Below, one piece after another: positions 54,961-61,581 of a DNA stretch of 64,000 nt. How positions within the stretch are numbered: position 1 is the first letter of the stretch; each line of letters begins with the position of its first letter. The DNA comes from Woeseiaceae bacterium (lineage in GTDB: Bacteria; Pseudomonadota; Gammaproteobacteria; Steroidobacterales; Woeseiaceae): the NCBI GenBank assembly GCA_021773075.1, contig JAJFKT010000026.1:682356-746355 (forward strand), written 5' to 3'. A program made the translations under genes and the position numbers. The notes below the pieces were generated by a model. It searched no databases, was not told the origin of the DNA, and saw only the letters and a list, made by a program, of their open reading frames with translations.

Positions 54961-56547
54961 ATGATGAAGCGCGCTTTCTATGTGACACAAGGATCGCTCC
55001 GGGTTTATGCATTGACCGAAGGGTCGGTACGCTGCGCCGCTGAGTTCGCTGACGATGATATCGGCCTGCGTAAATTCCGTCATTACCTTGCCGGCGAACC
55101 AAGCGAACCCAGCGCGATGTTGCTTGACATTATTGAAGAAGAGTTCGCGCTTGACTCCATTCCAAAATTGGGAGCAAGAGACCGCGCGGCCCTGGTTGCA
55201 CGGCGAAGTGCGACGAAATTCCGTAGAACACGGTATCGCGTTTCGATACTTCAGGGAAAGTCTGCGCCTGATAGCGATGAATTCAATGTGCTCCACAGTG
55301 GTCTCTCCAACCCCGAGTTGGTTGACCCCTGGATGCAGATCATTCTGCACTACGAGACGCCACTGGCCGGTATCTATTCGGTGCCGCTTATGGCACCTGT
55401 TATTGTCTCAAAGCTGTTTTCGAGTACCGAGAACGTCATGTATGTAGCGCCTCATCAGGGTAACAAGGTGCGCCAGGTTTTCCTGCAAGACCGTGAACTG
55501 AGGAGCGCGCGTCTATCACAGGGTCCTGGAGTCGCCGCTGACACTTATGCGCAATTTATTGTCACCGAGACGATGCGTAGTCGCCGATACCTTGAACGTA
55601 CGCGGCTGCTCCGTCATTCAGAGATTCTAAATGTTTGCGTAGTTGCCGACGGCGAAACAGCAGAAGAGATTCTGTCGCTGTCGGATGCGACCCATTCCAA
55701 TCAGTATCATTTCATAGAGCCAAACCTTGCGATCCGGAAATTGGCTCATCGGCAGCTGTCGGGCGTTGATCATTTTGAGGAAGTGTTTCTTGCGGCACTT
55801 TTGAAGCGGACACCAAAATACAACTATGCCAATTCCGGCGAGAACCGCTTCTGGCGAATGCAGCGCATTAGAAATGCAGTGATTGGAAGCGCCGTTGCCG
55901 TTGGCGCTGGCTGTTCGATTTTCGCTGCAGGGTTTTTGTACGACGTCTGGACAATGGAAAGCCGCATCGCCGAAATTCAATCCCAGGTGGAGTTTCTCTC
56001 TGAAACCTTCCGTCGGGAAAACGAGAAGTTCGATCCTATAAAAGCAGATTCCTTCGAGATGCAGCATGCCGTCGACACAGGAGATTACCTGTTGGACAAT
56101 CGCGTGCCCGCGCCCTGGGTGATGAATCAGGTCGGCGCAGTGATGGGCGACTATCCGGATATCCGGATGCGCGAATTGAGCTGGATGGCTGAGAGCGAGG
56201 CTGCAGCGAATACCGAGCCGCGTCGGCCTGGTAACGTGCCCCAACCGGTCACCGTTCCCGGAACTTCTGCTGTAAGCGCAGTAATTAGCGCGGAGATTGT
56301 GCCATTCGACGGAGATATGCGACGTGCATTCAAGCGCATTGATCAACTCGCTGCCGACCTTGAAGCCCGGACTGGTTTTTCAGAATCTCGTGCAATCGAG
56401 TATCCGTTCGATGCCAGCACCAGTGCCGCTATATCAGGTGAGATTGTCAATGAAACATCGGGTCAAACGGCTCGTTTCCGGATACGGCTTGTATACCTTT
56501 TGACGGCCAGCAAGCCGCAGGCGAGGTCTAATGATGAGTCGACTTGA
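54961..56547 (+). CDS. bitopic assembly-platform protein, PilM/PilN- or GspL-like
   Basis: 528 residues. Residues ~1-300 are cytoplasmic with a degenerate actin-like plan (YVAPHQGNKVRQVFLQDREL; ERTRLLRHSEILNVCVVAD). One membrane helix lies at ~304-328 (AVIGSAVAVGAGCSIFAAGF). The periplasmic part begins with a coiled coil and contains a ferredoxin-like region (FDGDMRRAFKRIDQLAADLE). It thus combines what PilM and PilN (or MshI) do in other systems. Sequence similarity to named families is low. Overlaps the next gene by 17 bp. Confidence 0.6.
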   Translation: MMKRAFYVTQGSLRVYALTEGSVRCAAEFADDDIGLRKFRHYLAGEPSEPSAMLLDIIEEEFALDSIPKLGARDRAALVARRSATKFRRTRYRVSILQGKSAPDSDEFNVLHSGLSNPELVDPWMQIILHYETPLAGIYSVPLMAPVIVSKLFSSTENVMYVAPHQGNKVRQVFLQDRELRSARLSQGPGVAADTYAQFIVTETMRSRRYLERTRLLRHSEILNVCVVADGETAEEILSLSDATHSNQYHFIEPNLAIRKLAHRQLSGVDHFEEVFLAALLKRTPKYNYANSGENRFWRMQRIRNAVIGSAVAVGAGCSIFAAGFLYDVWTMESRIAEIQSQVEFLSETFRRENEKFDPIKADSFEMQHAVDTGDYLLDNRVPAPWVMNQVGAVMGDYPDIRMRELSWMAESEAAANTEPRRPGNVPQPVTVPGTSAVSAVISAEIVPFDGDMRRAFKRIDQLAADLEARTGFSESRAIEYPFDASTSAAISGEIVNETSGQTARFRIRLVYLLTASKPQARSNDEST

Positions 56548-57157
56548 CCTGGAGTGGCCTTACATCTTCCGGCATACGATGCGGCCAGCTCTATGCGCGG
56601 GTCTGGCAATCGTCACTTTAAGCGTTGCAATCTGGTTGCATGGCAAGAGTGAGCAGATGTTCACCCAACTCACTGCAAATCATGAAGCGGTCCACGAGGA
56701 CTATGACGAACTGGTTGAGCAGCGTCGAATCGTGGATCGTTACCACCGCCGCTATCAGCGCTTCTACGAACTGGGCTTCATAGGGCGCGAAAGTCGCCTG
56801 GACTGGGTTGAGACCATGCGCATAGCTTTGGCGGGCCTTGATCTGCCCAGAATCTCGTATTCCATTGAACCGCAACTTGGCGTCATTGCCCCGCTTAATT
56901 CGATGTCTGGCGGCGGCAACATACGGATACGAGTCAGCAAGGCGCAGATCGAAATGGGGCTTATGCACGAGATCGATTTACTGCGCTTCTTCGACCAGCT
57001 TCAGGTGCAGGCACCGGGTCTTATCAGAGTTGAACAATGCGAGCTTTCAAACGTTGCTGAGGCTAGTAGAGATGCGACCGATCAAAATCTGAACGCAAAG
57101 TGTAGCTTGCAAATTTTCAGTGTCGCGACTTCTGACGTACAGGGAGGCACCCTATGA
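56531..57157 (+). CDS. PilO/MshJ-like membrane protein
   Basis: 208 residues: one N-terminal membrane helix (ALCAGLAIVTLSVAIWL), a coiled coil (FTQLTANHEAVHEDYDELVE) and a small alpha/beta periplasmic domain (GLMHEIDLLRFFDQLQVQAP). This is the architecture of PilO, GspM and MshJ. Lies between the PilM/N-like protein and a small periplasmic protein, the position of PilO. Function inferred from architecture and order. Confidence 0.65.
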   Translation: MMSRLDLEWPYIFRHTMRPALCAGLAIVTLSVAIWLHGKSEQMFTQLTANHEAVHEDYDELVEQRRIVDRYHRRYQRFYELGFIGRESRLDWVETMRIALAGLDLPRISYSIEPQLGVIAPLNSMSGGGNIRIRVSKAQIEMGLMHEIDLLRFFDQLQVQAPGLIRVEQCELSNVAEASRDATDQNLNAKCSLQIFSVATSDVQGGTL

Positions 57158-57552
57158 ACGCTCGAATGACGACGTATACGGTAGGATTATGTGTGGGATT
57201 CGTATTGCTGCTTGATGCCCGGATGTCAGTAGCGTCGGACCAGGAACAAATCTACGAATCACTTGCCGACGTCAAGATCGGCAAGGTCTTCTTCACTCCG
57301 GAAAAGCGCCAGGACATTGACCGGCGTCGCGCCAATCCCACGACTGCTGGCAGCCGCGAGTCCCCTGCGAAGCCTGTGCGCAAGGCAGATGCTGCAGGCT
57401 ACATCATCAGTAGCAATGGACAGGTACGTGTCTATTCAAACGGCGATTTCATTCCAGCTAAATCCGCTGATCCCGTCGAAATTCCCGGTCGGGTCGAGGT
57501 TCTTCGAAGCGGCGTTACAGACGCTTCCGAGGCGAACGATGCGAGCGACTAA
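57154..57552 (+). CDS. small periplasmic pilus protein, MshK/PilP-like
   Basis: 132 residues with a signal peptide (VGLCVGFVLLLDARMSVAS). The mature part has IGKVFFTPEKRQDIDRRR and a short beta unit GYIISSNGQVRVYSNGD. PilP and MshK are likewise small periplasmic connectors between platform and secretin. Overlaps its upstream neighbour by 4 bp (ATGA) and its downstream neighbour by 14 bp. Family assignment is from size and position. Confidence 0.55.
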   Translation: MNARMTTYTVGLCVGFVLLLDARMSVASDQEQIYESLADVKIGKVFFTPEKRQDIDRRRANPTTAGSRESPAKPVRKADAAGYIISSNGQVRVYSNGDFIPAKSADPVEIPGRVEVLRSGVTDASEANDASD

Positions 57553-58969
57553 TACACCATCATTTCGACAAAACGGTGCTGCGCTTCTTTTGATGATGCT
57601 GGCGGTGATCCTTGCTATGTCGATGGTGTTACTCGCGAAACTGAATCGAAACGATTTACACACGCGACAGCTGATGCAGACTCAACGCGCTCTGGCTGAA
57701 GCCCGCAACGCGTTGATCGATTTTGCTGTGCTGAACACGGACGTGAACGCTTCACAATCTCACAGCCTGCCATGTCCGGATATTGACGCTAGCGCCGGAT
57801 TCTCTGGTGGTGAGGCGCACACGAGCGATTGTGGCGCCGCAGGTGTTTCGGTGGTCGGATTGCTGCCATGGCGTACCTTGGGCATTGCGCCCCTCGAGGA
57901 TGGGGCATCGAATTGTCTCTGGTATGTCGTTTCCGGCTCATATAAAGAGGCTGCTGCGGACACCGCCGCGATGATAAACACCGACACCAATGGCCAGCTA
58001 CAGTTATTCAATATTGAGTCCGGCACCGTCAGCGAGGGCATTAATCCTGAGGATCGGCCGGTTGCTATGGTCGTAGCTGCGATGCAGCCCTTGTCGACAC
58101 AGTCGCGCCCCGGTGTCGGTGCAAGCAGTGGCTGCGTTTACGGCGCCGATCCAACTGACTACCTGGATACTGACACTGTCAGTGCTATCGCAAATTCAAT
58201 TTTATCAGGCGTTGCTGATTCCACAGATATGCTTGCGGTGGTTTCCGGATCTCAGGAAGATCATAACGATCGCGTCGTGAGCATTTCGCGTGCCGACATC
58301 GAACGAGGCATCGCTCGCCGCGGCGACTTCCGGGCCAGCATGCGTAGTCTTGGTTTGGCTGCTGCCGCATGCATTGCCGACTACGGCAAGAACAACTCGG
58401 GTGGCGGCAGCGATAAGCGCCTTCCGTGGCCGGCACCCGTTGCCCTGGTCGACTACCGCCCCGATGCCGCATACAACGACGCCAACACTGGATTCCTTTC
58501 GGGTCGATTGCCGGACGTTGTTGATGACAGCAACAGTGCGACCGGAAATACGATCGCGAGGGTCTTGGGCGATTGTAATTCGACTGCCGTGCCTGGCTGG
58601 ACAGCGCAGCAATTCGTGCGCTGGCAAAACTGGAAAGATCATTTCTTCTATGCCGCGGCGGAGTCGCATAGCCCTGCTGCGGTGGTTCCGACTGATTGCA
58701 GCAATTGCATGACGGTCAATGGTAGTGGTCAATATGCGGCGGTCCTGATGTTCGCAGGAATGCGACTCAGTGACGCAGGGCAGGTTCGAAATGCGCCACC
58801 ATTGGATACGGATACGAAGCGCAATCCAGTCAACTATCTGGAAGGGCAAAACACTGCGAATGTACCGAGTAGCAGTGTTGCGGCGAATTTCGAGTCGGGT
58901 CCACTAAGTAATAATTTCAACGACCTGTTGTTTTGCGTCGACGATCAGCTGGTTGCGACGGAGTGCTAG
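57539..58969 (+). CDS. large GspK/PilX-like pseudopilin
   Basis: 476 residues from the ATG at 57539, which overlaps the previous gene. The N-terminus RQNG then AALLLMMLAVILAMSMVLL is a prepilin-type helix whose +5 residue is Leu, not Glu, as in GspK. The large C-terminal domain has several cysteines and repeated Asp/Asn-rich turns (DTDTKRN, YNDANTGF). Such large pseudopilins without Glu5 sit at the pilus tip in type II systems. It may cap this pilus or carry adhesive function. Confidence 0.65.
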   Translation: MRATNTPSFRQNGAALLLMMLAVILAMSMVLLAKLNRNDLHTRQLMQTQRALAEARNALIDFAVLNTDVNASQSHSLPCPDIDASAGFSGGEAHTSDCGAAGVSVVGLLPWRTLGIAPLEDGASNCLWYVVSGSYKEAAADTAAMINTDTNGQLQLFNIESGTVSEGINPEDRPVAMVVAAMQPLSTQSRPGVGASSGCVYGADPTDYLDTDTVSAIANSILSGVADSTDMLAVVSGSQEDHNDRVVSISRADIERGIARRGDFRASMRSLGLAAAACIADYGKNNSGGGSDKRLPWPAPVALVDYRPDAAYNDANTGFLSGRLPDVVDDSNSATGNTIARVLGDCNSTAVPGWTAQQFVRWQNWKDHFFYAAAESHSPAAVVPTDCSNCMTVNGSGQYAAVLMFAGMRLSDAGQVRNAPPLDTDTKRNPVNYLEGQNTANVPSSSVAANFESGPLSNNFNDLLFCVDDQLVATEC

Positions 58970-58972
58970 CCA

Positions 58973-59743
58973 ATGACTAATCAACGTCAAAGCGGGTTCT
59001 CCCTGGTCGAACTTTCGATCGTGATTCTCGTCATGGGTCTGCTTCTGGGCGGTCTTATGATGCCGCTCTCGGTTCAGCGCGACAACGCGAGAATTCGTGA
59101 CGGCCAGGAGCAACTAAAAACGATCCGCTCTGCCGTTGAAGGATTCGCCATTGTGAACGGTTATCTGCCCTGTCCGGCAACACCGTCCAGCAACGGCTAT
59201 GCCGATCCTTTGGCCGCCGGGTGTTCCGAACAACACGGTTTCGTGCCCGCAACAACACTGGATCTTAATGGTCAGCGAAATGAGGACAATTTATTGCTTG
59301 ATCCGTGGGGGTCGCCATACCGATACAGCGTAACCACAAGTGATGCAAATACTGACGGATCGTGGGACTTTGTTACGGCCGGCGAGATGAGTGTCGTAAC
59401 TATCGCGTTGTTGCAACCTGACCTCACAGTGTGTTCCACCGCCAGCGGGTCAACCGCGACTACCTGCGCCGGCAGCAACGTTACGCTTACGGAGCGTGCT
59501 CCGGTGATCGTTTATTCGCTTGGAAAAAACTGGTCGTCATTTACGTCGGCCGATGAGCTTGAAAATGCAGGTGCAAACCTGGGCGGCGGCGTGTCCGGGA
59601 CCACCTACCGGGTAGCCGCAGATGGGCTTTTCGTCCTCCGGGGCAAGAGTGCTTTGCAGGGCAATGAATTTGACGATTTATTGATGTGGATACCGCCGAA
59701 CCGGCTCTACGGCCGACTTGTAGACGCCGGGCATTTACCCTGA
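58973..59743 (+). CDS. class I prepilin-like minor pilin
   Basis: 256 residues. Prepilin peptidase site RQSG then FSLVELSIVILVMGLLLGG, with Glu at +5. The C-terminal domain holds four cysteines (PCPA, AAGC, TVCS, TTCA) and a WGSPYRYSV strand, as in GspG/GspH-type pilins. Three bases after the pseudopilin gene. A prepilin peptidase is needed but not encoded here. Confidence 0.8.
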   Translation: MTNQRQSGFSLVELSIVILVMGLLLGGLMMPLSVQRDNARIRDGQEQLKTIRSAVEGFAIVNGYLPCPATPSSNGYADPLAAGCSEQHGFVPATTLDLNGQRNEDNLLLDPWGSPYRYSVTTSDANTDGSWDFVTAGEMSVVTIALLQPDLTVCSTASGSTATTCAGSNVTLTERAPVIVYSLGKNWSSFTSADELENAGANLGGGVSGTTYRVAADGLFVLRGKSALQGNEFDDLLMWIPPNRLYGRLVDAGHLP

Positions 59744-59761
59744 TTAAAGTGCATAAACGGC

Positions 59762-59788
59762 TAAAGCCGCTGCCAGAACTGCCGATAA
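59762..59788 (+). promoter_or_regulatory. FliA (sigma-28) promoter before the last prepilin
   Basis: TAAAGCCG, 11 bp, GCCGATAA: a perfect -10 and 5/8 at -35 at exact spacing, in the 123-bp gap after the minor pilin gene. The leader to the GTG start would be about 72 nt. The motif closely matches the pomA promoter. Confidence 0.7.
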
Positions 59789-59866
59789 CATTGCTAGGAG
59801 AGGTCAGTTGCCACATGACATGTCGTGAGGTGGCCTCGGAACCAACTAATGAAGTGAGGCTACGAC

Positions 59867-60487
59867 GTGAATACGCAATCGTTTAACAGGCATCGGCAGT
59901 CCGGTTTTACGCTGGTCGAAATCGCCATCGTTTTGGTAATCATTGGACTGCTACTCGGCGGTGTATTGAAGGGCAGAGAGATGATTACCAATGCCAAGAT
60001 CAAGCGAGTCGAAAATGACTTTGCGGGTGTATCTGCGGCAATTTATGCTTATCAGGATCGATACGGCGCATTGCCAGGTGATGATCCGGCGGCGTCGACG
60101 CGGTTCTCAGGAACGTGGACCGCCTCTGACAATGGCAATGGCAACGGAAACATATCCGGAGGGTGGAATTCCTTAAACAATGCCGCCGAGTCGCGCAAGG
60201 TGTGGAAGCACCTGCGTGGAGCAGGACTCATCGCCGGGCCGGTCGACAACACCGCCGCCAGCTATCAGCAGCCGAGCAACGCTTTCGGCGGGCTAATGGG
60301 TCTGGACCTCAATATCTACAACTTGAGCGGACACAACATCGTATTTGGTGAGATCCCCGGCGACATCGCTCAGATTCTGGAGTCCCGCGGTGATGACAGT
60401 GTGCCATCCAGCGGCAGTATCCAGGCGCACAATTCGCAAACGACGTATACCATCGACAGACGTTACGATATCGCGTTTCGTCAATAG
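59867..60487 (+). CDS. class I prepilin, probable major pilin
   Basis: 206 residues from a GTG (TGAGG upstream); no ATG precedes the leader. Peptidase site RQSG then FTLVEIAIVLVIIGLLLGGV, Glu at +5. The globular part has ENDFAGVSAAIYAYQDRYG and a Gly/Asn-rich loop. No cysteine pair is seen near the C-terminus, unlike typical type IVa pilins. Having its own strong promoter suggests that it is the abundant subunit. Confidence 0.75.
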   Translation: MNTQSFNRHRQSGFTLVEIAIVLVIIGLLLGGVLKGREMITNAKIKRVENDFAGVSAAIYAYQDRYGALPGDDPAASTRFSGTWTASDNGNGNGNISGGWNSLNNAAESRKVWKHLRGAGLIAGPVDNTAASYQQPSNAFGGLMGLDLNIYNLSGHNIVFGEIPGDIAQILESRGDDSVPSSGSIQAHNSQTTYTIDRRYDIAFRQ

Positions 60488-60513
60488 ATTACTCTAATCC
60501 ATGATAGAGAATA

Positions 60514-60555
60514 GCGTCCTGTATCGAACCTCGGTTCCTGCAGGATGCTTATTTA
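60514..60555 (+). terminator. hairpin after the last prepilin
   Basis: GCGTCCTG pairs with CAGGATGC (one G-T pair) around an inner GAACC/GGTTC repeat, followed by TTATTTA. It sits between the convergent prepilin and HDOD genes and could end transcripts from the left. Confidence 0.5.
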
Positions 60556-61407
60556 TCCACTCACCGACCTGCGCATCGACTGCATGTGTAGATCGAAAGC
60601 TTCGTTTATTGACGGCAGCGCATCGGCACCGAGGTTGAGTTTGCCGGCAGGGCCGAGAAACGCATCGTCAGACGCCGGCTCGTCGGGCTTCGCCAGCACG
60701 AGTTTCGCCAGAGAGACGACATCGACCAATGTTGCAGCAGAACTGCGGTCATGAATAAGGTGTTCTTCGATATCCAGCGATTCAGCGATTTCGTTTGAGA
60801 ACCCCCATGCTTCTATGATCGATTTTCCGACGCTCGCATACCATAGATCCTGAACGCCCTGGAGCGATGCTTCGTCACCCATCAGTTTCGGATAATTTTT
60901 CGCTTTGGTCAGAATATAAAGCCGGCCAATATCATGCAGTAGGCCACAGAGAAACGCATTGTCAGGATTGATATTGCCCGCATTCCGGGCAATGACAAAG
61001 CTCATCGAGGCCAGAGACAGACTGTTGCTCCAAATCTCTTTTATCGCGTATTTGAGTTCTTTGTGTTCCGACGCCGCGAATATCTGCTCGACGGCAAGCG
61101 CGATAGCGGTGTTTCGAACGACTTCGAATCCCAATCGGCTGATTGCGAGATTCAGGTCGACAATTTCAATACCGGCTCGGTTGTGAAAAGCGGAGTTAGC
61201 CGCGATCAACAGTCTTGCAACCAACACAGCATCCGAGTGAACCACGTCAGCCAAGCGCTCAGAACTGCAGCTTGGGTCCTCCAGCGCCTTACGAATTTCG
61301 ACGATTACGTCGGGGAAAGATGGCAGAAGGATACTCTTGGAATTGAGATCTACGGCCAGTTCCTGCAAAAAACGGGTCTGTTCGTCAGCTGACACACGGT
61401 TCTCCAA
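60553..61407 (-). CDS. HDOD-domain signalling protein 2
   Basis: 284 residues, paralogous to the HDOD protein at 42569-43411: LLPSFPDVIVEIRKALED, SRLGFEVVRNTAIALAVEQI, FLCGLLHDIGRLYILTKAKN. Here the HD pair is kept (LLHDIG). It is probably a scaffold or regulator of motility or attachment. It is convergent with the pilus operon and divergent from the sensor gene; its promoter was not identified in the 174-bp gap. Confidence 0.85.
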   Translation of the reverse strand: MENRVSADEQTRFLQELAVDLNSKSILLPSFPDVIVEIRKALEDPSCSSERLADVVHSDAVLVARLLIAANSAFHNRAGIEIVDLNLAISRLGFEVVRNTAIALAVEQIFAASEHKELKYAIKEIWSNSLSLASMSFVIARNAGNINPDNAFLCGLLHDIGRLYILTKAKNYPKLMGDEASLQGVQDLWYASVGKSIIEAWGFSNEIAESLDIEEHLIHDRSSAATLVDVVSLAKLVLAKPDEPASDDAFLGPAGKLNLGADALPSINEAFDLHMQSMRRSVSG

Positions 61408-61514
61408 TAGGGGATCAGGGCAACACTATTACGATAAGGTCATCCGATTCAATACCGAATGCAGCGCGACGAGGCGGGGTTGCTCGCGAGCGGCGAATTT
61501 AGCGACTCAGCGCC

Positions 61515-61541
61515 TCAAGAAAAACCCGGTGTGGCCGATTA
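61515..61541 (+). promoter_or_regulatory. weak FliA-like motif before the propeller sensor
   Basis: TCAAGAAA, 11 bp, GCCGATTA: only 4/8 at -35 but 7/8 at -10 with exact spacing, and one base different at -35 from the diguanylate cyclase promoter. It lies 40 bp before the GTG start. Confidence 0.3.
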
Positions 61542-61581
61542 ATAGAAGGTAGTTAGTCATTGATTCTTGTGAGTTATCTGT

